The translations under genes were made by a program, and so were the position numbers. Positions 6,929-15,448 of a DNA stretch of 19,383 nucleotides are shown here, piece by piece. The stretch covers positions 1 through 19,383 of the forward strand of contig JAITDF010000081.1 of assembly GCA_031282705.1 (NCBI GenBank), given 5' to 3'. Each line of letters starts with the position of its first letter. The first letter of the stretch is position 1. The stretch is from Opitutaceae bacterium (lineage in GTDB: Bacteria; Verrucomicrobiota; Verrucomicrobiia; Opitutales; Opitutaceae). Below the pieces are notes generated by a model. The model saw only the letters and a program-made list of their open reading frames with translations, did no database searches and was not told the origin of the DNA.

Positions 6929-7103
6929 CGAAACCACCGGCAGTACGGAAGGCCCGGCGGCCGGCCGCGGCCGCACAGGCGGCCTCCCACGCATCCGCGG
7001 CCTGACGCAAGGTCAGGCCCTGCGCGCCGCGTAACATCACTTAACGATAAAACCATGCTCCTCTTGCCGGCGCTTTCCGCCCCGTGTTGGGTGGCCGCAA
7101 TTG
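6929..7103. other. Repeat-rich leader of the large secreted-protein gene
   Basis: This stretch holds no gene. It contains the palindrome GGCCTGACGCAAGGTCAGGCC (6999-7019, 8-bp stem and 5-nt loop), followed by GCGTAACATCA at 7029-7039, another copy of the boundary motif. A GATAAAA at 7045-7051 is the only -10-like sequence and has no good partner. The ATG at 7055 opens a 60-codon frame that overlaps the large gene and has no recognisable features. Confidence 0.55.
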
Positions 7104-10100
7104 ATGAATCCTTCCCGATGCCCTGTTTCCCGTCCGGGTTTGCCGTTCAGGCTGGCGGTGTTGTTTTTTCCCGTTCTGGCGGCGGCGATGGCGGCCGCGC
7201 CGCCGCCGCAGCCATCGCCGTTTTGCATCCAGCGTGACGTGCTCGACGCCGACCGCGGCGAAATCGCGCCGCCCGGGGGATGGCGGGACACCGGCGCGGG
7301 GCCGCTGCCGGTGGCGAACTTCACGGCCGGTTACGATTTCGCGGTGCCGGAGGACGGCTGGTATGTGCTTTCGTTTCACCACCTGCCGCCGCTCGCCCGC
7401 GAGGTTTTTGTGGACGGGCGGCGCGTCTCGCTTTACCTCGGCCTGAGCATGAGGCCGGCGGCCGAGTGGGCGGGCAAACCGCCGGAGGCCGGCGCGGGCT
7501 GGACCAGGGAGACCAGCCTGCCGCTCACCGCCGGGCGCCACACGCTCACGGTCAAACGCGTGGGGCGCATGGCGTTTCCGGCGGGGTTTGCGCGCGCGTG
7601 GAAAATCGAGGCGGCGGGCGGGTCGCCGCGCGACCGGGTCGAGGCGCGCATCATGGGGCGGCGGGAATTGCGCCGGGGCGAGACGCTCCGGCTCCGGCTC
7701 ACCGGCGGCGGCGGCGGCATCGCGGCGGCTTACGACATCGTGCGCATCGACGGGATGAGCGGCGCGGAAACACCGGTGGCGCGCGCGGAGTTTCCCGCGT
7801 CGCCGGAGATGCGGGTGCTCGACCTCGACGTGCCGTGCGGCGAGGAGGGCGTGTTCGCGCTCGCGGCGGAATCGGGCGGCGAAAAAATCGGCGCGGACGG
7901 GTTCATCGCGAACGGCGGCGGCGTTTATTTTGTCATCGACACCGGCACTGCGCCCGCGACGACGCTGACGCCGTCGCTGACGCCCGTGCCTGCGCCGTTG
8001 CCGTCTCCCGCATCCGCGCCGTCGCCCGCGCTGACGTCCGCGCCCGCGCCCGCGCCCGCATCCGCGCCCGCGTCAGCGCCGTCGCCGGGAGCGGACGCCG
8101 GGTTGCGCCGCCGGCTGGCGTTCGACATCGACTGCGTGGCCAACACCGTCAACGGCGCCGCCGTCCGCGCGGGGGAAAATTACTGGGAGGCCAACGGCGC
8201 GACGCGCGTCGTGGCCGCGCCCGCGGGCCGTTATCGCGAGGGCAACGACGGGCGCGGCCCCGGCGTGGACCCGCATCCGCGCGCGGCGGCGGAGAATTTT
8301 TCCGGCTTCGCCTACCTGCTCGAAAACGTCGCGCCGGGCCGGCCGCTCATCATCGAGATCGAGCATCCCGACGACGACTGGCGCTCGGTGTGCGTGTCCA
8401 TCGTCGATGTGTTCGGGCGGCGCGGCGCGGACGGGAAAATGCAGGGCTGCCTGCCGCCGGCGTTCGGCTACGAGACCGGCGGTTATCTGCCGCTCTCAAA
8501 CACCATGCTCACCGAGACGGCGATGTTCTGGCCGAACGGGCGCGACGTGCACCTCGGCCTTGTCAGCAGCCGCCCCGGCAAGCGCGCGGCGGCGGCGCGC
8601 ATCCGCGTGTTCGAGGTGGAGGGCGCGCTGCCGCCGCGCGGCGTCACCGGCGGCGGGCGCGTCGTCGGCATGTGGATGGAGGAGCACGAGCGCTGGCACA
8701 CGCATTTCAACACGCCGGTGGACGCCAGCCCCGCCGCGCGCGATTTCATCGGGTTGAAGCGCACGGTGGAGTGGCTGGCCCACACCGGCGTCAACGCCTT
8801 CTGGCCGACCGCGGTCGCGTATCAGCAATGCACCTACGACTCGCCGGTTCTCGACGGTTTTTTGCTCAAGCCCTACAACATCCCGCGCCTGAGCGCGCTG
8901 TTGTGCGAGAAGCACCGGCTCGGCTACCTCGCGGAGATCTTCCTCGCGCGCCTGCGCCATTTCGACGAGCACGTGATGACGGCGGGCGTCGAAAACCCCT
9001 CCGACCTCTACACGCGCTCGTGGTGGGGTTTCAGCATGGAGGGCAGGGAGCCCGGCGGCACCTGGCCGTATTGGAACGTGCTGCACCCGCGCGTGCAGGA
9101 CATGATGATTTCCATCTACGGCGAACTGGCCGACTCGCTGGCCGACACGTCGTCCTTCATCGGGCTGTCGGGGCGGCTCGACGCCTGGCAGTGGGAGGGG
9201 CTTTACGCGCTCACCGGCATGGACTGGGGCTACGAGGACTGGACGGTGCGGCTGTTTGAAAACGAGACCGGCATCGCGGTGCCCGACGGCGGCGACCCGG
9301 AGAAACGCTTCGCGGCGCGCCACCGTTTTCTCACCGGTGAAAAACACAAGCCGCGCTGGGCCGCGTGGCGCTGCGAAAAGGTGACCGGCTTCCTCCTGCG
9401 CCTCGCGGCGCGCATGCGCCAGGCGAAGCCCGGCGTCGTGTTTTATCTCTGCGGCGACGCCCGGCAGGACGAGAACCACGGGCCCGGCCTTTCGGAAAAC
9501 ATCCTGGAGCGCCTGCGCGACTCCGGCATCGACCTGGGAAAACTCGCCGCCGCGCCCGGCGCCGGCGTGCTGCCGTCCGCGGCGTTCGGGCGCGGCAAGA
9601 CCTTCACCTATCTCGCCGACCAGCGCTCCCACGACCGGCTGCGCGACCCCTTGTATTCGAGGGCCGGATACAACCGCGAGCGCGGCTTCGCGCTCTACGG
9701 CGCGTATCAGGAATGGGGGCCGGAGTTCCCGCTCGCGAAACTCGGCGCGCCGCTGCCCCGCTGGCATTACTGCTCGGCGTCCGCCGCCGCGGGCGTCAAC
9801 GCCCTGGAGCCGCTCGCGTCGGCGCTGGCCGGGCAGGACTCGATGGTCATCCGCGAGGGCGGCTACCCGCTCATTTACGGGCGGCGCGAGTTTCACGCCC
9901 GCTGGATGGAGGAGTTCTCCCGGCTGCCGCGCCTTCCGTTCGAGCCGGTGGAGTTTGCCCGCGATCCCGTCGCCGTGTGGCGGCGCGGGGAGCCGGGCAG
10001 GCTGCTCTTTTACGCGGTGAACCGCGAGCATTACCCGGTCGGGCTCTCGCTCGAAATCGCCGGCGCCGGCGCGGTCGCCCCGCTCGGGCGCGCCGGGCGC

Positions 10101-11456
10101 GTGCCGCTGGAAAACGGGCGGCTGGAACTGAGGCTGGAGCCGTATCAACTGCTCTCGTTCGAGGCGCCCGCCGGCGCGGTCATCCGGTCGGCGCGGGCGG
10201 CCGTGCCGGAGGACAGGATCGCGTTCGTGCGCGGGCGGCTGGAGTCCGCCCGCGAGTTGCTCGACCGGATCGAGCGCGGCCCGTTTCGCGGGTCGTTTTC
10301 CGAACGCGAACGGCGGCGCTGCCGCGACATCGCGGACGAGGCGGCGGCGGCGTTCGCCCGCGGCGCCTGCTGGCGCGCGCGCACGCTGCTTTCGTCCGCG
10401 CCGATGATGGCCGCCTACGAAAAAACCGGACGCTACCCCGACCGGCAGGTCGAGACGCGCTTCCCGGACTTGATGGAAAACCTTGCGGGCGGACGCTTCG
10501 AGCCGGACGACCCGTTCATCGACGCCGGCGCGCTCGCCCGCTTGTGCGCGCCCGGCGGCGGCGGCCTGGTTGACTCGGAGACGTTCAACCCCGAGTGGCG
10601 CTTCGCGCGCGTGGTCGCGGCCCGGGACGGCGCCGTCGAGGCCGGGCTGGAGGCGCCCGCGCCGGCATTGTATCAACTCCACATCGGCCATGTCGCGCGC
10701 GCCGCCGGCCCGATCAAGGTCGCGCTCGGCGGCAAACCCTGCGCGCCGCCCGCCGGGGCGCGCGTGCCGGGCGCGCCGGAGAAAAGCGTGACGCCCCCGG
10801 TGCTCCTGCCCGGCGGCGTGACGCGCGTGCGTTTCGAGGGCGCGGACGGCTTCGGCATCTACGCCCTGAAACTCGTCCCGCAACTCCGCGCGCTCGACAC
10901 GACGCGCTGGGCCGTGGCCGGGCCGTTCGAGGGTTTTTGGAAAAACGCGGCGATGAAGGACGAAAACGTGCGGCGCGGCATGGAGACCGTTTACGGCCCG
11001 GAGAACGACCCGTCGCCGTCGGCGGTGTTTCGCAACGAAAACAACCGCGCGATCCGCTGGACGACCGCCGCCGCGCCGGTCGGCGCGCACGAGGACGCCG
11101 GCGTGAACTTCGCCACGCGCGCCGGGCTCCCCGGCTACGGCATCGGCTACGCGCAGACGTTTATTGAAAGCCCCGACGACCGCGACGTGCTCATCTACAT
11201 CGGCACCGACTGGTGGGCCAGCGCGTGGCTGGACGGCGCGCCGCTCAAGCCCGCCGGCAACGAAAAAATCCGGCGCGACACCGGCGCGTGGTTCAACGCG
11301 TGGAAACCGCGCCCCGCCGCCGCGAAACTCAAAAAGGGCGTGAACCGCCTGCTGGTGAAAAACCAGGGTGGCTCGCTATACAGCTGGTTCACCTGCCGCA
11401 TCACCGACGCCGGCGGCCTGCGCATCGAGCCGGACGCGGCGGCGTTTGCGCGCTGA
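7104..11456 (+). CDS. Large secreted protein, probable glycoside-hydrolase-like core
   Basis: A 1450-residue secreted protein that I cannot assign to a named family. The start is ATG at 7104; a TTG directly before it is not needed. A signal peptide covers about 1-32 (hydrophobic LAVLFFPVLAAAMAAA). Residues 40-165 look like a carbohydrate-binding beta-sandwich. A low-complexity Ala/Pro/Ser/Thr linker spans about 280-330. Residues 520-950 look like a (beta/alpha)8 hydrolase-like barrel, with MWMEEHERWHTHFNTP, then GVNAFWPTAVAYQQC, then GMDWGYEDWTVRLFENETGI, then WRCEKVTGFLLRLAARM and VVFYLCGDA. This pattern recalls GH42/GHL10-type proteins, but I cannot name catalytic residues. The C-terminal 180 residues, from RWAVAGPFEGFW through YIGTDWWASAWLDGAPL, resemble the beta-sandwich domains at the ends of verrucomicrobial secreted enzymes. 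The GH1 gene follows with 12 bp between stop and ATG, implying cotranscription and a role in glycan breakdown. It is very GC-rich. Confidence 0.8.
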   Translation: MNPSRCPVSRPGLPFRLAVLFFPVLAAAMAAAPPPQPSPFCIQRDVLDADRGEIAPPGGWRDTGAGPLPVANFTAGYDFAVPEDGWYVLSFHHLPPLAREVFVDGRRVSLYLGLSMRPAAEWAGKPPEAGAGWTRETSLPLTAGRHTLTVKRVGRMAFPAGFARAWKIEAAGGSPRDRVEARIMGRRELRRGETLRLRLTGGGGGIAAAYDIVRIDGMSGAETPVARAEFPASPEMRVLDLDVPCGEEGVFALAAESGGEKIGADGFIANGGGVYFVIDTGTAPATTLTPSLTPVPAPLPSPASAPSPALTSAPAPAPASAPASAPSPGADAGLRRRLAFDIDCVANTVNGAAVRAGENYWEANGATRVVAAPAGRYREGNDGRGPGVDPHPRAAAENFSGFAYLLENVAPGRPLIIEIEHPDDDWRSVCVSIVDVFGRRGADGKMQGCLPPAFGYETGGYLPLSNTMLTETAMFWPNGRDVHLGLVSSRPGKRAAAARIRVFEVEGALPPRGVTGGGRVVGMWMEEHERWHTHFNTPVDASPAARDFIGLKRTVEWLAHTGVNAFWPTAVAYQQCTYDSPVLDGFLLKPYNIPRLSALLCEKHRLGYLAEIFLARLRHFDEHVMTAGVENPSDLYTRSWWGFSMEGREPGGTWPYWNVLHPRVQDMMISIYGELADSLADTSSFIGLSGRLDAWQWEGLYALTGMDWGYEDWTVRLFENETGIAVPDGGDPEKRFAARHRFLTGEKHKPRWAAWRCEKVTGFLLRLAARMRQAKPGVVFYLCGDARQDENHGPGLSENILERLRDSGIDLGKLAAAPGAGVLPSAAFGRGKTFTYLADQRSHDRLRDPLYSRAGYNRERGFALYGAYQEWGPEFPLAKLGAPLPRWHYCSASAAAGVNALEPLASALAGQDSMVIREGGYPLIYGRREFHARWMEEFSRLPRLPFEPVEFARDPVAVWRRGEPGRLLFYAVNREHYPVGLSLEIAGAGAVAPLGRAGRVPLENGRLELRLEPYQLLSFEAPAGAVIRSARAAVPEDRIAFVRGRLESARELLDRIERGPFRGSFSERERRRCRDIADEAAAAFARGACWRARTLLSSAPMMAAYEKTGRYPDRQVETRFPDLMENLAGGRFEPDDPFIDAGALARLCAPGGGGLVDSETFNPEWRFARVVAARDGAVEAGLEAPAPALYQLHIGHVARAAGPIKVALGGKPCAPPAGARVPGAPEKSVTPPVLLPGGVTRVRFEGADGFGIYALKLVPQLRALDTTRWAVAGPFEGFWKNAAMKDENVRRGMETVYGPENDPSPSAVFRNENNRAIRWTTAAAPVGAHEDAGVNFATRAGLPGYGIGYAQTFIESPDDRDVLIYIGTDWWASAWLDGAPLKPAGNEKIRRDTGAWFNAWKPRPAAAKLKKGVNRLLVKNQGGSLYSWFTCRITDAGGLRIEPDAAAFAR

Positions 11457-11468
11457 TTGTTTCACACC

Positions 11469-12848
11469 ATGAAAACGTCACCCAAAACAGCCTTTCCTGA
11501 AAACTTTGTCTGGGGCGCGGCCACCTCCGCCTACCAGATCGAGGGCGCGTGGGATGCCGACGGCAAGGGGCCGTCCATCTGGGATGCCTTCACGCACGAA
11601 CCGGGCCGCGTCTTCGAGGATCAGAATGCCGATGTCTCCTGCGACCATTACCATCGCTGGCGGGAGGACGTGGCGCTCATGCGGGAGCTGGGGCTGGGCG
11701 CCTACCGGTTCTCGCTGTCATGGAGCCGCGTCCTGCCCGGCGGCACCGGCGCGGTGAACGGGAAGGGCATCGCCTTTTATGATGCGTTGATCGACGCGCT
11801 GCTTGGGGCGGGAGTGACGCCCTGGGTCACGCTGTATCATTGGGATTTGCCGCTGGCGTTGCAGAGAAAGGGCGGCTTTCTGAATCGCGACATCGTGGAG
11901 TGGTTCGGCGACTATGCCGCGCTCGTGGCCGGGCGTTTCGGCGACCGGGTCGGGCACTGGATGACCTTCAACGAGCCGCCGGTCATCATCGGCTTCGGGC
12001 ATCAGCGCGGGCGGAACGCACCCGGGCTGCGCCTGCCGTTTGCCGACTGCCTGCTCGGGGCGCACCACTTGCTGCTGGCGCACGGGCGCGGCGTGCAGGC
12101 CTTGCGCGCGGGCGCGCGCCTCCCCGCAGGAATCTCCATCGCGCATACCAGCCGGGAGCGCATCCCGATGGAGGAGACGCCGGAGCATGTCGGGGCGGCC
12201 CGGCGCGATTATTTTTCATGCAGGCAACGCAACTTCTGGGATCTGGCCTGGTGGGCCGACCCCGTGGTGTTCGGGCGCTATCCGGCGGACGGGCTGGAGG
12301 CGTTCGCCGCGGATTTGCCGCCGGTCACGGACGCCGACATGGCGTTGATTTCGCAACCCGTGGATTTCCTCGCCTATAATTGCTATTCGGGCTGGCCGGT
12401 CCGCGCCGGCGCCGGCGGCGCGCCCGAGGATGTTCCCGGCGCCTGGGGGCCGGGCAACCCCAGGGGCGCGCGCCCGTGGCTGAGCGTTGTCCCCGACGCG
12501 CCCTATTGGGCCGCGCGTTTCCAGACGGAGCGTTACAAACTGCCCCTGGTTTTCACGGAGAATGGTTTTAACAACATTGATTTCGTCCATCATGACGGGC
12601 GCGTGCATGACCCGCAAAGGATGGATTGCGCCTCCGGCTATCTTCGCTCCATCCGCCGCGCCATCGGCGAGGGCTGTCCGGTGCGGGGCTATTTCCACTG
12701 GTCCCTGCTCGACAATTTCGAGTGGAGCGACGGTTTCAGCGAACGCTTCGGCCTTGTCCACGTCGATTATCGCACGCAAAAACGCACGCCCAAGGATTCA
12801 TTCGCATGGTATGCCGGCGTCATCCGAAGCAATGGGGCATCCCTTTGA
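11469..12848 (+). CDS. GH1 family beta-glycosidase (beta-glucosidase-like)
   Basis: A 459-residue retaining beta-glycosidase, most likely a beta-glucosidase or related enzyme splitting short beta-linked oligosaccharides or glycosides. It has the GH1 opening FVWGAATSAYQIEGAW (13-28), the YRFSLSWSRVLP segment (79-90), YHWDLPLAL (123-131), the acid/base glutamate in TFNEP (E169) and the nucleophile in FTENGF (E364). The C-terminal GYFHWSLLDNFEWSDGFSER region binds substrate. No signal peptide is seen, so it acts in the cytoplasm. The start is the ATG at 11469; a TTG at 11457 would add only four residues. Length is normal. It lies 12 bp after the large secreted-protein gene. The TENGA variant TENGF is a minor change that does not affect catalytic residues. 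Confidence 0.96.
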   Translation: MKTSPKTAFPENFVWGAATSAYQIEGAWDADGKGPSIWDAFTHEPGRVFEDQNADVSCDHYHRWREDVALMRELGLGAYRFSLSWSRVLPGGTGAVNGKGIAFYDALIDALLGAGVTPWVTLYHWDLPLALQRKGGFLNRDIVEWFGDYAALVAGRFGDRVGHWMTFNEPPVIIGFGHQRGRNAPGLRLPFADCLLGAHHLLLAHGRGVQALRAGARLPAGISIAHTSRERIPMEETPEHVGAARRDYFSCRQRNFWDLAWWADPVVFGRYPADGLEAFAADLPPVTDADMALISQPVDFLAYNCYSGWPVRAGAGGAPEDVPGAWGPGNPRGARPWLSVVPDAPYWAARFQTERYKLPLVFTENGFNNIDFVHHDGRVHDPQRMDCASGYLRSIRRAIGEGCPVRGYFHWSLLDNFEWSDGFSERFGLVHVDYRTQKRTPKDSFAWYAGVIRSNGASL

Positions 12849-12873
12849 CACCGCCGCCCGCCGCGCCTGTAAA
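12845..12873 (+). promoter_or_regulatory. Candidate sigma-70 promoter before the oxidoreductase gene
   Basis: TTGACA at 12845-12850 overlaps the GH1 stop codon. A 17-bp spacer leads to TGTAAA at 12868-12873, and an AT-rich stretch (12870-12905, including TATAAA at 12874-12879) follows in otherwise GC-rich DNA. The -35 is a consensus match while the -10 is partial. It would give the oxidoreductase and mutarotase-like genes their own promoter inside the cluster. Confidence 0.4.
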
Positions 12874-12937
12874 TATAAAATATTATATTCCCAAAATACA
12901 AATCCGCGCATTTTTCACCACCCGCCGCACACGCATC

Positions 12938-14011
12938 ATGAAAAACAAAATCCGCTTCGGACTTTTTGGCTGCAACATGTATCGCACGCGCGACCTCATG
13001 GACGCCGCGAAAGCCGCCGCCGGCGCCGCCGTCGAGGTCGCCGCCTGCTTCGACATCGACCCGGCGAAGGCCCGCCATGCCGCCGAAAAATACGGCGGGC
13101 GCGCCTTCGCCGCCGAGGAGGAGTTTCTCGCCTGCCCGGAGGTCGATGTCGTGCTGATCAGCCTCCCGCCGTATTTGCACGCCGACGCCTTCGCCCGCAC
13201 CGCCCGCGCCGGGAAGGATGTCTATTTGGAAAAACCGGTCTGCGTAAACCAGGCGGGCCGCGAAAAAATCCTCGCCGCGCACAGGCAATGGCCCGTGCGC
13301 TGCTACGTCGGCCTGTCCTACCGCTACGTCACCCCGTATCGCAAGGTCGCCGAAATCCTCCGGCGCCCCGATGCGGGCCGCATCCTCGGCGTGCACCACC
13401 ACTGGCTCGCGCCGGGGCGGGCGCCGGTTGACCCGTCGCAATACGGCTGGCGCCAGCGCCCCGAACAATCCGGCGGCGAACTCCTGCAACACTGCTGCCA
13501 CGTGTTTGACTGGTTCTGGTGGCTCGGCGGCCCGATGGACTCGGTGACGGCCGCCGCCTACACCCCGCCCGGCGCGCCGCTCCCGCACGAGGAGCGCGAG
13601 ATCACCGCCGCCTTTTTATACAAGAATGGCGGCATGGCCGTCTTCACCCTCTCCCAGAACAGCCACCAATACGTGCAGCGCGGCACGGTGCACGCGGAGG
13701 GGCTCGGCATCCAGTATCAATGGGGCAGGGACACTTTTGTGCGTGTATATAAAAACCGCGCCCGCGCCGCCGAGGAAACCTATGAGTGGTCGTTGTCAGA
13801 CGAGCCCGGCGACGGCGGCGAGATCGACCGGAATACCGCGCAGATGAAGGATTTCATCGACGCGTGGCTCGCCGGGCGCGCGATGCCGGTCGGCGTGGAG
13901 GACGGCATCCGCGCCTACGACTGCACCTGCGCCATCCGCGAAAGCCACCGCTCCGGGCGGCGCGTGGATGTCTCCGGCGCCGGCGGCGGCGCGTTCAATC
14001 CCGGCGCGTGA
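12938..14011 (+). CDS. Gfo/Idh/MocA family oxidoreductase
   Basis: A 357-residue cytoplasmic NAD(P)-dependent oxidoreductase of the family that oxidises or reduces sugars, inositols and their derivatives. The N-terminal Rossmann fold starts with IRFGLFGCNMYRTRDLM (5-21), a slightly atypical glycine motif. The family EKP motif is in VYLEKPVCVN (E98-K99-P100, the lysine being the usual catalytic residue). The C-terminal domain has GGELLQHCCHVFDWFWWLGG (179-198), where H188 and D191 occupy the usual active-site positions. The ATG at 12938 starts the conserved fold; the frame is open further upstream, but that part lies in the GH1 gene in another frame. The stop overlaps the ATG of the mutarotase-like gene, so the two are translationally coupled. 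The substrate cannot be inferred beyond a sugar or sugar derivative from the neighbours. Confidence 0.92.
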   Translation: MKNKIRFGLFGCNMYRTRDLMDAAKAAAGAAVEVAACFDIDPAKARHAAEKYGGRAFAAEEEFLACPEVDVVLISLPPYLHADAFARTARAGKDVYLEKPVCVNQAGREKILAAHRQWPVRCYVGLSYRYVTPYRKVAEILRRPDAGRILGVHHHWLAPGRAPVDPSQYGWRQRPEQSGGELLQHCCHVFDWFWWLGGPMDSVTAAAYTPPGAPLPHEEREITAAFLYKNGGMAVFTLSQNSHQYVQRGTVHAEGLGIQYQWGRDTFVRVYKNRARAAEETYEWSLSDEPGDGGEIDRNTAQMKDFIDAWLAGRAMPVGVEDGIRAYDCTCAIRESHRSGRRVDVSGAGGGAFNPGA

Positions 14012-15042
14012 TGGGCATGAAAAAATTTCCGCCGCTTTTGCCGGTTGTCGCCCTGGTCTCCACCGCCGCCGCCCAGCCGCCGGCGCCGCCCCCGCTGCCC
14101 GGCACGCGGACGCTGGCGCGGGGCGGTCTCGTCGTGGAGGTCATGGACCCGGCGGCGCCCGGCCGCTACCACACCGGCGCGCGTTTTTCGCCCGTCGCCA
14201 ATGTGCTGCGCGCGCGCCTGGGCGGACGCGAGTTTTTGTTTGCCCCGGCGGAGCACGACCCGCTGCGCGACAACGGCGGGCTCGCGATGGAATTCGACCT
14301 CCAGACCCCCGGCGGCCCGCCCGGTTTCGCCGAGGCCGCAATCGGCGGCTGCTACCTGAAGATCGGCGTGGGCACCCTGCGCAAGCGCGCGGAAAACTAC
14401 GAATTCCACACGCCGCAGGAACTCGTCGAGCCCGCGCGAACCGCGGTGGAGTGGGGGGACGGCCGGGCGGTGTTCCGGCAGGTGTGCGCGCCGGTCAACG
14501 GCTACGCCTGCGCGCTCACGGCCGAGGTGCTCGTCGGCGGCGCGCGCGTGGAGGTGCGCTGCGTGCTGGAGAACACGGGCGGAAAGCCGTTCGGCACCGA
14601 GCACTACGCCCATAATTATTTCCTGTTCGACGGCGCGCCCGTCGGCCCCGGCTGCCGGCTCAAGTTCCCGTTTGAGTTCGAGGCCGGCGGACTCGGCGGC
14701 GGCGCGGCGCGGGACGGGCGGGAAATCATTTTCACCGCCGTGCCCGCCGCCGCCGTCAACCTCCGCATCGCGCCGCCCGCCGGCGCGCCCAACAGGGTCG
14801 CGGTGAGCCACGCGCTCACGGGCCAGCGCGTGCTGTGCCGGGTGTCGCGCCCCGCTTCGCGCGTGGCGGTGCATGCGACCGCGCGCTATCTCTGCCCGGA
14901 GCAGTTTGTCCGCATCACGCTCGCGCCCGGCGAAAAGGCGGAATGGACGCGCAGCTACGACTTCTCGACCGGCGACAGCCCGTGCCGCGAGGGGCGCGGA
15001 GAGCGAAAAAAGCAAAACCGCGGAAATCCGGCCGATCAATAA
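14011..15042 (+). CDS. Secreted galactose-mutarotase-like protein
   Basis: A 343-residue exported protein with a signal peptide (about 1-21, FPPLLPVVALVSTAAAQ). The body looks like the galactose mutarotase/aldose-epimerase beta-sandwich fold found in many uncharacterised verrucomicrobial proteins: GRYHTGARFSPVANVLRARL near the start, GFAEAAIGGCYLKIGVGTLR in the middle, and TEHYAHNYFLFDG (about 195-207), which supplies a candidate active-site histidine. It could interconvert sugar anomers or bind glycan outside the cytoplasm; the exact activity is not known. The ATG at 14011 shares its A with the TGA stop of the oxidoreductase; an in-frame ATG at 14017 is an alternative. The last 20 residues are charged and low in complexity, so the true fold ends near 320. 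It ends the plus-strand cluster and converges on the rhamnosidase gene. Confidence 0.8.
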   Translation: MGMKKFPPLLPVVALVSTAAAQPPAPPPLPGTRTLARGGLVVEVMDPAAPGRYHTGARFSPVANVLRARLGGREFLFAPAEHDPLRDNGGLAMEFDLQTPGGPPGFAEAAIGGCYLKIGVGTLRKRAENYEFHTPQELVEPARTAVEWGDGRAVFRQVCAPVNGYACALTAEVLVGGARVEVRCVLENTGGKPFGTEHYAHNYFLFDGAPVGPGCRLKFPFEFEAGGLGGGAARDGREIIFTAVPAAAVNLRIAPPAGAPNRVAVSHALTGQRVLCRVSRPASRVAVHATARYLCPEQFVRITLAPGEKAEWTRSYDFSTGDSPCREGRGERKKQNRGNPADQ

Positions 15043-15448
15043 TCATGAATCAAACGCAAGCCATGCCCGCGGCATCCTTTGGGAACCATTAAATTCAACC
15101 GCGAAGGACGCGAAGGACACGAAGAACAGAAAAAATGAAACTGAAAAAACAACGACCTTCAGGATTTCCTTCCTTCGCGTCCTTCGCGGTTATAAAAAAC
15201 CAGCCATTATTTTGAACCACGTACCGAGTGAAGCGACAGTCTGACAAAACGCCAAAACACGCGAAAGCGATTCCTTCCTTTTCGCGACATTTCGCGTTTT
15301 TCGCGGTTTAAATAAATCGAACCATCTCAACCACTAATCTTCACTAAAAACAGGACACTAACAAACACTAATAAAACAAACAGGACATTGGCGCCCATTA
15401 ATGTTTGGATTATTAGTGGGAATTAGTGGCTGGCAAAAAACGAACCGG
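15043..15448. repeat. Convergent gap with three inverted-repeat units
   Basis: No gene is seen. Unit one has perfect 20-bp arms: AACCGCGAAGGACGCGAAGG at 15097-15116 and its complement at 15172-15191. Unit two, at about 15250-15312, has imperfect arms built from CGCGAAA/TTTCGCG words (ACGCGAAA facing TTTCGCGTTTTTCGCGG). Unit three has CCACTAATCTTCACTAAAA at 15331-15349 facing TATTAGTGGGAATTAGTGG at 15411-15429. The gap separates the ends of the mutarotase-like gene (+) and the rhamnosidase gene (-), so the hairpins could end or stabilise both transcripts. None has the classic stem plus T-run, so Rho-independent termination is not claimed. Confidence 0.75.

Noticed and set aside
7055..7237. Small upstream gene of 60 codons
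   Set aside because: It overlaps the signal-peptide region of the large gene in another frame and has no recognisable features; a regulatory upstream frame is possible but unsupported.
7945..8095. Tandem repeat suggesting a slippage hotspot in the large gene
   Set aside because: It is an ordinary Ala/Pro/Ser/Thr linker with irregular GC-rich units; nothing shows phase variation.
7280..9259. 659-codon plus-strand frame inside the large gene
   Set aside because: Arg/Ala/Gly-rich shadow of the real frame caused by high GC; no start context or motifs.
8496..11090. 864-codon minus-strand open frame opposite the large secreted-protein gene
   Set aside because: It is antisense to a gene with a signal peptide and ordered domains, its product is extremely Arg/Ala/Gly-rich without recognisable motifs, and long antisense frames are expected in DNA of about 70% GC.
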